Origin: Aldrovandia affinis
Lineage: Eukaryota; Chordata; Actinopteri; Notacanthiformes; Halosauridae
Length of the DNA: 64,000 nt
Assembly: GCA_029706075.1 (NCBI GenBank)
Contig: JAINUG010000023.1
Coordinates: 1-64,000 of the forward strand
Reading direction: 5' to 3'
The notes beneath the pieces are model-generated. The model was not told the DNA's origin, made no database searches, and was given only the letters and a program-made list of their open reading frames with translations. Below are positions 10,197 to 22,600 of this stretch, one piece after another. The number at the start of each line of letters is the position of its first letter. Within the stretch, counting starts at the first letter, position 1. Made by a program: the position numbers and the translations under genes.

Positions 10197-13100
10197 ATGG
10201 AAACGGAATGTTTCTCAGAGAAGGACAAAACAGGTAGAGAGCTAATATGCTACAACCTAATAGCTAGCTAGCTAACGCCAGGTAACGAATATCCGAGAAC
10301 TACGTTACCTTGATGAACTTGGCTAGTTGGTCATTAACCGTCCAGAATTTGAGAACATCCGGAACCATGAATTTTGATGGTATTCCTCCATCCAGTGTAG
10401 TCTGTATTAAAACTATCTGTAGTCACTTGATTGTGATTACATTGTAGCTAGCTCTAGCTATCTGACACTGTCAGAGCGTATAGCCTAACGCTTAACTACG
10501 TTTGCCTGCTCATTTACTCTATTCAATGGCACTATGCAATGTCTGAAGGCAATGCTGCATGGTACTTATTCAGCTTGTGCTATATGGACCTGTCATGTAT
10601 CATGGTTCGTGTAACTGCAGCGGGGAATGGGATGTATTTCAGATCTGGGCAAACGTTTTGGCTAAGTCAGAGGGAGGGACATGGTTTTTCTTTCCTGTAT
10701 TAAACATGCCAGGGTGGCAGAATCGGCTATCTATATTACTTGACAGCTTTCATTAAGGAATCGTAAACAAACTTTTACGTTGATCGCCATATTCCTATAA
10801 AAGCTTAAGGTCAGTTAATTCATTAATTAGCTAATATGAAACTGGTTCACTTAAAAATGCCCTCATCTTAAACTCCGTTGCGATCTAAAGGGACTCATGT
10901 TAACTGTTGTTAACCTGTTTAGTGACAGTCAACCGAATTTACCTACAGTACAAGCCCTTTATATTTATGAATATCGTGTTTTTGCAGGCCACTTTTCTAT
11001 ACGTATCAATCACGTCAACGAAAATCACACATTTTATTGAAATTGGATTGTATTTGTTGATATCCATATGGTTTTTGACCCAAAAATCCAGTTATGGCAA
11101 TAAAAATGGTAAATGGTAAAAAATGAGTGCTCTTTATGGCAGTGGCTTCCAAACTTTCCGAGTCCACAACCCACATAATGAGGGAATACATATTTTTCTG
11201 ATCCATCCCTTTTCAAAAATAGCCGGACATTTTCAGATGGAATGTATTTTGAACATATGTTGAAAGAACTGCATGTACACTGGCTTATCTGAATTCCAAT
11301 GCCATGTGTATTGTATACTTTTTTAACTTTATTTTTTCATGTGCCATCTCATAACCCACATTTTGGGAGCCACTGCTCTGTGGTATCAATAATATTGTTG
11401 TATAATAATAAGATTGTACCCTATTGTTCTAATATAATCTGCAGAACTATCAGTACCTAGCTACAGTCAAATATCCAACTGGTTTATAAATGACCAAATT
11501 TTGCATAGCTAGCTACTTCATAAAATAACAGATTCTACTGGAAACCTATATTTAGTTAGCATATCTTTGGTGTCTTACGATTTCATAAATAGTAACAAAA
11601 CAAGTGTGTTTTCAAGGTACAAAAATAAGTTACCCACAATGCTGAAATTATGTTGTACTAAAGTGTCCATCTCATTCTCATTTTCAATGTTGTTTCCCAT
11701 GCTTTGCCCCTTTTTTCTTTACAGATCCTTCTCTTCCTCTCTCCTCCCTGCGTCTCTTGGTTCCACCCTTGCGTCTGGCCTCTGCAGCCATGTGGCAAGT
11801 GGCGCAGAGGCGAGACATAATGCATTATGGGAAACTGGAGGAGTTCGTGACTTTGGTGACAGACACAGTCCCTGAACTTCTGACTTGCAGACAAAGGGCT
11901 CAGCTTATCCAGAGCCTGCGAACCAGGGTGAGAAATAGAGTGGAGAAGGGCTGGAGAAAAGACAAGAAAGGATAAGAATGGAGGGAGAAAATGTGAAAGA
12001 TTGGGAGCGGGGTGCTACGATATAATGATTTAATGGTGTGTGAGGCCCTACGTTAGTCCATGCTTTTGAAACGATGGAGGCAAGTTTGGGGCATGAAAAA
12101 TTAGAGAGGGAGTGAGTGTGATGGAGATGGAGGAGAGCTATGTTGAGCTATGACAGACGAGGAGGGGTAGGAGTTTAGAGAGCTGAATATTTCAACTGAA
12201 TTGCAGTTTGTACATAGTACTGACTCTTGACTATCCAACTGCTCCAGTTTATTCTGGAGTTGTGCCGCGGTGAGCACCCAGCAGATCCACAGACCATCCA
12301 GACCCATGTAGACAGGATCCAGTCCCCCGACGCACTCCCCAATCCAGTAGGAGTAAGTTATTTTCAGTGTATCCTACAGTGTCCCCCGTGTGCCAATTAA
12401 TGAGTGATGTTGTGAGAAGCTCATATCTGTATCTGTGCACTGTGAAAGATGCATGGGTATTGGAAGTGCAAAATACCTCAGAATGTATTTGGAGGGCCTG
12501 AGATGTGCTTCAACATCAGATGAATTTGTGGAGTTACAAAGCAATTTTAACTGAAAGAAAGTATTGGTAATAGTCAAATCTATGCAAAATACAGAGGCTA
12601 GCAAATTATCCATATAGTTGTAATTGAACCTTTGTTTTGAAAGTGTGTTTACCTGTGTGACCAATGTCCTGTGTTGCCAGGTGAATGATGCAGAGGTTGA
12701 GGCATCGGAGGCAAATTTTCTGGAACTGGTACAAACCCTGCTGAAAGACCCAGTTGAGAGAGAGCATTTCTTCCAGGTCAGACCATTGCTGTGTCCTCTC
12801 CTGTTTGTACTGTCGCATCTTTCCCACTGCATTTACACTCCATTGCTCAGTGATGTTTGTATGAACTCTCTCTCTCTCTCTCTCCCTGTTCCCCTCTCCT
12901 TCCCCCTCTCCCCGCTCCCCTCTCCCTCCCCCCATATCCTCAGGAGGTGTTCCCAGTGGATTATGGCCCCAAGTATGACGCCACTCTGCAGATGCTGGTG
13001 TGGGAGTTCCTCTCGAGACTAGAGCATCTACTGCCAGTACCTGATCTCACACAGGTGCCCCCAAACTCCACCACCATTCAAGCTTTAGCACTTTGAATAT

Positions 13101-16100
13101 AAATAACCAAATTTGACAAGTTTATTTTCAATCAGACAGACCATGAAAACACATTTTAAGCACAAATATAACCTAAAAACAGAAACATTTTACATTTATT
13201 AAACAATAAAGCATTGGCATTCATACCAACACACTATAATACTTTTTTTTAAATGCTTTTAAAATAGCAATACAATTCTGGTTACAAAAAAAGGATTTGC
13301 ACACAAAAGTGTTTATGCCTGTCACAGTTTCCATTACCAGTTCCGCCACATAAGTGAGTCTTATTTTACTTGTTTATTAAAACATGCTTTACAGCCCATA
13401 TTTTATATTTAAACAGTATGCCCCCCATCCTCACCCTCTTCTCAATTTAATGAACGCAAGGATGAAAATGTGCTTTCCTTCTACTTAAGAATCATGTCTT
13501 GCCAGTAGACTTCATGAAATATGACTGAAGCACTGTGAGAAACACTTAAGACATTTTTTTTTTTTATTAACTCACATTCACAAGCACCAAAGGCGGCTAA
13601 AGTCTTGTTGACACTTTGATTCTCATGAACATGTGTCAAGGTATATGAGGAGAAGCAGGAGGGCTCATTTAATTCTCTCTCTCTCTCTCTCTCTCTCTTA
13701 GACTGCATCCTTGCTCACTGCTGCCCCCTCAATCCTAGAGGAGTGTGTGCAGTGTGTTTCTAACCAACATCAGCTCAAGACCTTGCTTCAGCACCGCAAA
13801 TGTTTTGGACAATTAGTCCCAAATGGTAGGTCTTAATTACAGGATTTATTAAAACAGTGCCCTGGCAATGTATGTATGATATTTCAAGTCTTAACAAAAT
13901 GTTGTTATGGAACAGGAGCACTTAGGAATTTGTCAGCAAAATCCAATATGGCAGCTAAAACATGTGACCTATTGGGAAATTGTTTGAGACAGCACATTTT
14001 ATTTTACAAAACTGCAACATTTTGTGTTAGTGATTGTACATTTGTGGGTGCCAAGTTATAATATAATAATATAATATATAATATAATAATATACGCCATT
14101 TAGCAGATGCTTTTATCCAAAGCGACTTACAGTAGTGAATGCATACATTTTCAGTATATGTGGCCTCAGTGGGGCCTATATTACAGCTATGCACATTTTT
14201 GGCCTGCCTAAGAATATATAGGAAGCTGTTAAGCAGCAATAGGGATCAGTTAAGCTCCATTAATGAACTTTTCCTATATTTACACAGTATATGAATAGGT
14301 ATGTAGTCTTGAATAATTTGTAACGGACATGAAAATAATTGAGGTAATTCTCTCTCTCAGCAGCTCTCCCTTCCATGGATGACTGCACTGTCTCTTCTCT
14401 GTCCCTCCCTCCATTGGCAGGAGTGGCGATCCCCTCTGAGCAGAGTGACCCTGGTGGTTATTCAGAATCTACTCACAACTGTATTACCACTTTAAGCCCC
14501 GCCTCTTTTAGCAAAGAGGTGGTGTCAGAGTGTGTGATTGACAGCACAGATTACGCAGGGGTGGAGGTGGAGCTGAGGACGAGTGTAGGCTTAAGTGAGG
14601 GCACAGAGGAGAGGGCAGAAAGCATTGTGCTGCACACAGTGACGCCAGGAGGGGCAGAGGAGAAATGTCTGGGAGATGAGGACGGCAGAGGGGTGGACCC
14701 CGAAGCTGGAGGATCGGAGCCTAAGGACGAAGAGATGGAGAACAGTAGACTAGGGCGTAGTCGGGCGAATGAGAATGTCGTGCAAGACGAAGAGGACCTG
14801 GGACTCGGGAGAGAGAGAGAACATGAGAGGAATGAAGCAAGTGGAAGTGATGAAAGTGGTCACACGCTCCAAACTGGCATGGTGGTCAAAGATGTGAGAC
14901 TCTCCAGGTGGAAGGAGAAGGTCTTAACACACAAGATGGGGGACGACTTAGTGATCCAACTGAAACGGCTCCCCGAGTCACAGAGGAAAGAGTAAGAGAG
15001 AAGGGCGGAGATTGGGGAATGCTTATTTTAACACAGCTTTTCTCTATGCGCCAATCTGTTTTCAATTGAACAATATGCTGTTCTGTGCCATTCTATTCCA
15101 GGAACTTGGCTGAATTCCGCCATTTCTACCAGAGGAAGGCGAACACAGGTGAGGAAATTGTGATTTTTCTTTTCTTTTTTAAATATCAGCTCCATTCCTT
15201 TTTTATTTCTCTATTTCATTCTTGTCAATACATTTTTTTAAGTTTTTCTATATATTTCCCTAATGTGATATATTTCTTACAAGGGTGGACCACGGAGGCA
15301 AGCACACAGGTGTTCGCCTGCTCCAAGTGCCTAGTCTTTCATGCGGATGAAGGGTTCCTCCACCGGCACATCAAGACGGTTCACCCAGAAGAGTACAAGA
15401 CGTTTCTGAGAGAACATGGTACAGAGAACCCAGTGCCTTCCAACAGCGCCTGTAACGACCCCACCCCGAAAAGCCACTCGTTCTCCCAGTCAAGTCCGAG
15501 ATAGTCGGCCCACGATCCCACTCCTGCTCCCAGTGTGGCAAGAGCTTCAGATCGCCATCCGATCGGACAAGACACGAGCGGACTCACACAGGCGAACGCC
15601 CGTTCCACTGCTCTCAGTGCGGAAAGCGGTTCATAACGGCATGGGACCTGACGAGACACCAGCGAACTCACGCTGGCAAGTACCCATTCTACTGCACCCA
15701 GTGCGAAGAGAGCTTCAAGTCCTCGTCGGAGCTGTCGCAGCACAAGCAGACTCACCCCGTGAAACGGCAGTACAACTGCCGACAGTGCGGGAAGAGGTTC
15801 GATTCCCTGCTGGAGCGATCGAAACACCGACAGACCCACGCCGTGAGGCGTCAGTACAAGTGTCCGCAGTGCGAGAAGAGTTACACGCGACCGTCGGACA
15901 TGAGGCGGCACCAGCGCAGTCACACGGGGGAGCGGCCCTTCCACTGCTCGCTGTGCGGGAAGACTTTCAGGTCATCGTCCGGCGAGAAAAAGCACCAGCA
16001 AACTCACACGGGCGAGCGGCCTTTCCCCTGCTCCTACTGTGGGAAGAGGTTCACGCGGTTACCGATCCTGACCAGGCACGAGCGAATTCACACCGGGGAG

Positions 16101-16652
16101 AGACCCTACCTTTGCTCCAAGTGCGGGAAGAGTTTCCTTTCCTTGGGCGAGCTGTCGAAGCACCAGAAATGTCACACAGAGGAGAGACCGTACCTTTGCT
16201 CCCACTGCGGCAAGGGTTTCAAGAGGGAGGGCACTCTGATGAAACACCGGAGGACTCACACGGGGGAGCGCCCCTACCATTGCCCCCACTGCGAAAAGAC
16301 CTTTACGGATAAATCGGGCCTCAATAGGCACGAGCTGATTCACACGGGGGAGAGGCCGTACAGCTGCTCCCAGTGCGGCAAGACTTTCCTGTCCTCGGGG
16401 GAACTGCTGAAGCACCAGCGGTTCCACACAGGGGAGCGCCCGTTCCACTGCTCGCAGTGCGGAAAGAGCTTCACACAGTCTTGCTATCTGAAGAGACACG
16501 AGAGGAGTCACACCGGGGAGAGGCCGTACCAGTGCTTGCAGTGTAGGAAGAGTTTCTCTTGCTCCACTCAGCTGAAGAGACACGCCAAAATTCACACGGA
16601 GGAGAAGCCCTTCCTGTGTAAGGGAAGAGCTTCGGTCGTTCATGTCTTGTAA
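10197..16652 (+). CDS. TINF2_N-domain / C2H2 zinc-finger protein, copy B (one frameshift)
   Basis: Tandem paralogue of the gene at 3409-8868. Exons: 10197-10233, 11725-11927, 12248-12352, 12681-12776, 12944-13054, 13702-13825, 14361-14991, 15102-15148 and 15284-16652. Exons 2-6 have exactly the same lengths as in copy A, and both genes begin MET. The TIN2-like domain includes ASAAMWQVAQRRDIMHYGKLE and LQMLVWEFLSRLEHLLPVPD. Exon 7 is an acidic linker. Exon 9 encodes one atypical finger (FACSKCLVFHADEGF) and 13 classical fingers, then a decayed finger. Frame 1 stops at 15502-15504, but all classical fingers are open in another frame from before 15522. One base is missing between about 15453 and 15504, or an unrecognised 71-base intron (15419-15489) restores the frame. 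With that change the length is about 907 codons. Confidence 0.8.
11725..13825 (+). other. Copy B: TIN2-like (TINF2_N/TRFH-like) domain, exons 2-6
   Basis: The five exons repeat the copy A domain with moderate divergence. Exon 4 is nearly identical (VNDAEVEASEANFLELVQTL, one P/V change), and exon 5 differs at one residue (DAT for DAA). Exon 3 (FILELCRGEHPADPQTIQTH) and exon 6 (TASLLTAAPSILEECVQCVS) have changed more. The pattern suggests constraint on the exon 4-5 core. Confidence 0.75.
13674..13699 (+). repeat. (CT)n tract forming the exon 6 polypyrimidine tract of copy B
   Basis: About 26 bases of CT repeat end directly at the TTAG acceptor of exon 6 (exon starts 13702). The microsatellite therefore serves as the polypyrimidine tract of that acceptor. 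Confidence 0.85.
14092..14135 (-). mobile_element. SINE 3'-tail fragment (TAGCAGATGC...GCGACTTACA type)
   Basis: The bases CATTTAGCAGATGCTTTT and AAAGCGACTTACAGTA form the reverse complement of a very common teleost SINE tail. More copies occur at 28053, 32087, 32774 and 34128. It follows an AT-rich (ATAAT)n stretch in copy B intron 6. Confidence 0.6.
15284..16652 (+). other. Copy B: zinc-finger exon, 1 atypical + 13 C2H2 fingers
   Basis: After the atypical finger the classical array starts HSCSQCGKSFRSPSDRTRHERTH and continues with mostly THTGERP-type linkers to FSCSTQLKRHAKIHTEEKP. The next finger should start FLC..CGKSF, but bases are missing after 16617. The reading becomes KGRASVVHVL and stops at 16652. 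Copy A keeps this last finger intact. Finger 6 (RSSSGEKKHQQTH) has Glu in place of the usual hydrophobic core Leu. Confidence 0.8.
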
Positions 16653-18761
16653 AGACTCTCGCAGTCAAACAGTGCTGTGGCATGTTATTCACTCTCTCTT
16701 GGGGATGGTAGGATATGCAATTGTTTGTTTGTTTAACTTTTTGTTAGGAGATCTTTAAAAAAATGCTCAGCACTTATCTTCCCCCCCCCCATATCATTTC
16801 CACTGACCAGGTTTTGCTTTGATAGATTCCGTTTCGGAGCAGACAAACTCACAGCGTGACAAAGGTACATATTGTTGTGGAAATTTAAAGTTCTTAATTT
16901 GTAAAGTACCTTCATAAAAACATACAGTGAATGCAAAATGCTCATTAAGATGTGTTTTAGCATATTTTAAAGGGCGATGCTTGAAATATAAGCCCCATTA
17001 AGATAAAGAAGGCAGTCTGAGATGTATTGGAACAACTTGCACTATTTCCCCTGTTGTCCATTTGGTAAACAAAGATCTTTAAAATCTATATAGACTTATA
17101 TAGATGTCAACTAATTGTGGTGTTTTTAATCAAGAATAATATGTGAGCAGTGCAGGTAATCCCCCTGCTTTGTTTGTGAACAGAATACATTTGTACATAG
17201 ATGTTAGCTGAAATTTGTGAGAATAAATGCAAGAATTTATAGCTTATGTAGTGGCATCACATTAAGATGCTGTAAGCTTGTGTGACAGTGATGAGTTTGC
17301 ACCTTCTTGTAGCTGAATTAGAAGAGTTCATGCGGACTGTGAATTGCGTGCTTACTCTGCTAAGTGATGTGTCGGGGGTGACTGTTTGTATTGGGTTGAG
17401 TGAATTGGTTGTGTTGTTGGCTGGTCGGGAGTGGCAATGATCTTATGGCATTGTGGGACACAGTCTTGTGAAGAGCCTGCCAAAGTGAAATCAATACATT
17501 ATCAATGAATATGAGTAAAGATACATACAATAATGAATCAATGGTTGGACATATAAAGTGAATTAATGATATTTGTTTGAGATAAATTGTTTAATTTTTT
17601 TCTTTCAAATGTGCACATTTTTCCATGCTTACAGAAAAATAAAATGTGAAGAGAAATAATGATCATAACAGATGAATTGCTAATATAGATCGCGTCAGCA
17701 GGCCGTTCCAGCAGTTCCACTGTAAGCAAATAAAAGGACAGTTTATAAATATATAATACATAAATAAATTTTTTTAAAGAGAATTCACTGCATTGTTTTC
17801 ATTTTCTATTAATTTGTTTTGAATTTTTGCAAGTTGGGCCATCTAGAATTTAGGCAGCCTGTGCAATAAATGAGCTAGGAAAGTACATTTTCAAGTATTT
17901 ATTATAATTATGGAGTGGCAGCAAGTGTGTGGTCATAGTACAGTTTGTAGCACATACCAAATACGTATGTATAATTACATTTGTTGTGTTTGTACCATGG
18001 CAGACCCCAAAAGTCCACTGACATTAAGTCTGTCGTTTGCTGGCCCTTCTACCAGGATGAATTGGATTACAATTGAATTACAATAATGTCCATTGAACTT
18101 TCGACCGATCACACAGGGGTTTAGGGTTGCGGTTAGTGTCTAGGGGGGTGCGGAGTACTCTGTGAAAATAAGTATTCATTATGGATATTGCTACTATATT
18201 GTATTGAATAAGTCATTACTTAAATTACTTAGTCTACTTAGAAGTACCACTTTTCTCCCAGTAAGAATAATACAGTCTCAAACTCGACAGACAAGCTTTC
18301 TGAAAGTTGAGTAAAAAGCTTAATCACCCCGCAGAAACGTCTTTGGGCAGCAGTCGGATAAAACCATTGTCACTCACCCAGGAAGGCTGTCTTTCACTTG
18401 ATTTCTGATGTTGTGAAAGTTCTGTCAATCATATATGATCGCTTCCAATAAACTGAAAGCACTTTCCTGAGTTTTTGTCTTTGGCAGTTAATGACACTGC
18501 AGCAGACCAAAGTATTGTAAGAATGTTTTTTTTTTTTTTTACATAACGAATACAACAACGTGACTTCAAAAGAAAACGTCAGCAAGATATAACCAGTGGT
18601 TTTATGGCAATGGATGGCAAAATGTAAGCTACGCTGCCTTGGATAAGAGTTAGGGGAAAAAATGAGGAGAAAGCATAAATGAGAGACTGATAGCAGTGAA
18701 AGAGTAGGAGATCGGCACACTGGTTTACATGCCTCCATTTTTGCTGGCTGTTCCCCCTGCT
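16653..18761. other. Spacer between copy B and the GIMAP gene (convergent 3' ends)
   Basis: Two genes end into this spacer from opposite sides. AATAAA at 17222-17227 is a candidate poly(A) signal for copy B on the + strand. No exon is supported, and I could not pick a convincing poly(A) signal for the - strand gene. Confidence 0.5.
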
Positions 18762-19600
18762 CTAGAATTTTATTGAGGCATGTACTTCTATACAGTTGTT
18801 CTTCAGTTTATTAATAATCTGACAGCTATCCTTAAGGGTACTGGCCATTTCCTTCAGTTCCCTCTGCATTGCTTCTAGGATGTCGAGTTTTGAGAGTCTC
18901 TCGTCTATCGATGATAAGATCTTGTAATCCAGCTTGAGTAGTCCTCCATCGTCCCACGTTGGGGCGTTGCTGGAAGAGTGCGGCAGGGCCCTTCTCGTGC
19001 CATGACCCCGCTCAGTTTCCCCCGTAGTTGGGGACTGCACGGCACCGTCCCTCACCATTTCCAAGTAGGCATCAATGAACGATTCCAGCTCCTCTATGGT
19101 GCTGTTCTGGCCGTGCTTCTCAACAAGACTCTGGATGTCCCCGACACTTAAGTGGACCAACTCTTCGACTGTGCTCCTCTTCGGTGCCTCTGTGCAAGTA
19201 GCAGAACTTTCCCCCGTTCTCTCCAGTATCCTCCAGTTTACCGCTTTCCATTGGTCTGTGGGTATCACCAGGACCAGGGTTTGAGGTCTGGAGGAGGACG
19301 GAAAATCAGGAGACCAAACATTCTGTCCCGTGTCTCTCAGGGAACGTATGGGACCGAGCCAGTCCAGACTGCCTGCCTTAACCGCCCTACTCCTCGCATC
19401 CTCCCCTGTTCCTCTCTCACTCATTTCGGTTGGTCCAGGCGTACAGGCTTGGGACACTGCCTGCCCCCTGCTCAAGATGGCGTTTTCACCTTCGCCTTCA
19501 GCTCTGGCTGTCTCCTGCAACACCAGGCAAAGCGGTGGCACAATGCAGGACTTCAAGGAGTCTTGCTTGTGAATCTCAACTGAACTGCCCGTCTCAGTCA
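18762..19600 (-). other. GIMAP8-like exon 5: unique C-terminal region
   Basis: The exon adds about 279 codons after the third GTPase domain. The first half is polar and disordered-looking; the middle has a helical patch (DIQSLVEKHGQNSTIEELES, then FIDAYLEMVRDG). The end is a probable coiled coil with Lys/Glu heptads, closing HASIKF-stop. I recognise no domain. Phase and splice site (acceptor CAG at 19603-19601) fit the gene exactly. Confidence 0.7.
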
Positions 19601-22600
19601 CTGTAACACAAAGGTAAGCTTATTTGCAAAGAGCTGGTAAAGATTGGAGTGATCTGACTATATTGAGGAACTGTGGCACTACTGCTACTCATGTAATACT
19701 TTTGTGTTTTTGGCACCAAGTGTGGCCCTTCCACCCCAACCAAACATTTTTCCTGGGTGTCTTATTCTCAAAGAACTTCCCCTTTAGCCAATGGGTACAG
19801 AACAAAAAAAGAGGACACTTTTCATTATGTCAATGAACTCTTTTATATACATGCTATTCTGCATTTCCATTGGTCCAAATGACATACGATTATTTCCATT
19901 GATTTAAAATAATCTGTCACTAGGGAATTTGTATTTGTCATCTGCAATAATTTTTGTGGTGGAATAATAATTAAACCATAATAATTAAAATGTAAACAAT
20001 ACAGTGCCAATGGACAAACAGTACACTGCACCACCCCCTCATGATAAAAGTAGTAATCTGAACAACAACATTGGGACAAGTGCAATTAGCCTTAGCTTAG
20101 CATGCAGCTAACAACAGGCTCCCTAGTTTAAAAAAATGCACAAGGGTGATACCTGCCTCAAATGTAATTTACACAGAGTGTAATCACAGGGACTCCTCTC
20201 TGCTGCTACCTCACACACGGATGCACAAATAATTTGTGCATAGTTATTTCTTATTTAAAAAATTAAGCTTGGCATTAGGAAGAAAAGTGATACTGTGAAG
20301 TTTTACACTCACCATCATAAGGGAGGCTGCCAACAGATGACAATGGATTTTCATCCAGTTCTTTCTCCAGATGCTGTTTTTGGAGCTTCCTTACAATCTT
20401 CTCCATCCTTCTCTCTCCCGCCTCCATCTCCTCTATCTTCTCCAGTAGCCCCGCGACCTGAGAGTCATCGCTCCTGCTCTTATTGTTGAGAACATGGTAC
20501 CTGTTCCCACATTTCTCAACAAGCCACTGGAGGGCCTTCCCTTCACTCTCAATGCGCTGCTCGATGGTTGTGTCTCCCAGCCAGTCCCCGTTGGTGAACA
20601 GCACTATAGTGAGACTCCAGACTCTCTCACCGAGAAGCTCCAGGTGTTCCTCCGCGGCTCTCCTGTGCCTCTCTGTGAATGATGAGCTCACGTTGACAAC
20701 CAGAAGGAGAGCGTGGGGTCTCGGCAGGCACAGAGACAGGCTGCCCAAAATCGCCTGTCCATCCACATCTGTGGCGTCCAAATGACCAGTCCGCCAGCCC
20801 GGTGTGTCGACCACCGTGACCTTCCTCCCGCATCTTTGACCCTGTCCCTTCGAGCAGAATTCGGTCTTCTGTCCCGTGTCAAACTCCTCTCTGCCCAGGA
20901 TGGTGTTTCCTGCCGAGCTCTTCCCTGAATTTCCACTCCCCAGCAGCACAAACCTCAGGTCTGAGACAGTGTGTACATCCCCTATTAGGTAAGAAACAGA
21001 ACACCATGTATTCCTCTTCATGGAAGTAAGCATGTAGCCTCAGTAGAATTGCTAACAGGATATTGAGGATCCCTGTCAAATTAACAGATGAATTACCTCA
21101 CTGGTGCAATGACACCCCAACTAGGGTCTTAAGTCACTACAGTTCACAGCAAATGGAACCCTGATTTACCAGAGGGGGGTCGCACAATGAGATAAATGTC
21201 CCACCTACAGATCCCACCCTTTCTTTATGACCTTGTAAAGGTCCAGCTACATAGAGTTGTAAAATGAAATCTATGTATGGAAATCTGGCATGTAAACCAG
21301 TAATCTGCAATAAGGATGAATGCAGATTAGCTAAATGATGTCATATAAAACACATAACGAGGTAAATATAAGACACACCCGGAGGTTTGGTTTAATGCAC
21401 CAGGCACTTAAGGCATTCAATGTTATGTACGGAAGAAGGGAATGAACTCACCAGGGAAGAGTGATCTGAGGGCATTTCTTTCTTCCTGCACCTTCCTCAT
21501 CCTCTCTTTTGCTCCCACTTCCACTGCCTTTTTCCTCTCCTTCACTTCCTGTAAAATCTCACGAGCGGTTTCAAAATGCAAACCGTTGTTTCCTGCCACC
21601 ATCTCCTCTATCTTCTCCAACAGCTCTGTGACCTGAGTGCCTTCGCTGCTGTTCTTATTGTTCAGAACGTGGTACCTGTTTCCGCACTTGTCAACGAGCC
21701 ACTGGAGGGACTTCCCTTCCTTCTCAATGTGGTGCTCGATGGTCATTCTACCCAGCCAGTCTCCGAATGTGAACACCACCATTGTGTGCCTCCATACGGT
21801 CTCGCCAAGAAGCTCCAGGTGTTCTGCCAATGCCCTGCTGTACGTTTCGTTGAACGATCTGTCGATGCGTATGACCAGGAGGAGAGCATGGGGACCGGGG
21901 GGGCACAGACATGCGCTTCGGCAAATCTCAAGTTTATCGTACTCAGGGGACTCACTCGCATAATAGTTCATCCACCATCCTGGGGTGTCAATCACTGTGA
22001 TCTGCCTCCCGGCAACTTCACCCTGCCTGCACACACAGGTTGCCGTTCTCCTGCCAGTCTCAAACTCGCTCTGGCCCAGGATACAGTTTCCAGTTGAACT
22101 TTTTCCACCCTGCCGGCCCCCGAGAAGCACAATCCTCAGGTCAGAGAGACACCACACCACCTCTGCAAGACAGAAAGGACACAATTCATCACTCCTCTTC
22201 AGTGCCCGTCATTCAACACATTCAAATTCAGTGCAAACACCGCACTCTTGCAGAGCTAAATTAGCAGGTAAGGAATGTAGGCGGTCTACATTGGGCAGGT
22301 CTCTTATACACGGACCCAGGTCTCCTAGACCCAATATTTCTGGATCAAATGATTACTACTGCTGACAATAGTGGCTTGCTTACATAATTTGTCAAAATAA
22401 GCCAAATTAAGTGATAACATGAGTCTTTAGGTTATTAGCTCTGTCAGTTTGAGTTTATAAATTGGTCATTGTTGAATGCATTCAATTCGATCCATTGGGA
22501 CCAAGTGAGATTGGATAAAGTGAGAGTCAATTGTTAGATGTGCCATGAGGCAGGGCCAGAAATGGACTCACCCATAAGGAGGGATCTCTGTTTCTGCACC

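Noticed and set aside
16059..16643. 194-codon frame antisense to the copy B fingers
   Set aside because: Repeated C2H2 codons leave the opposite strand open; it repeats with the finger period and has no independent signal.
21576..22097. 173-codon frame on the + strand within GIMAP domain 2
   Set aside because: A similar + strand frame occurs opposite domain 1 (22684-23208); both are shadows of homologous exons on the - strand.
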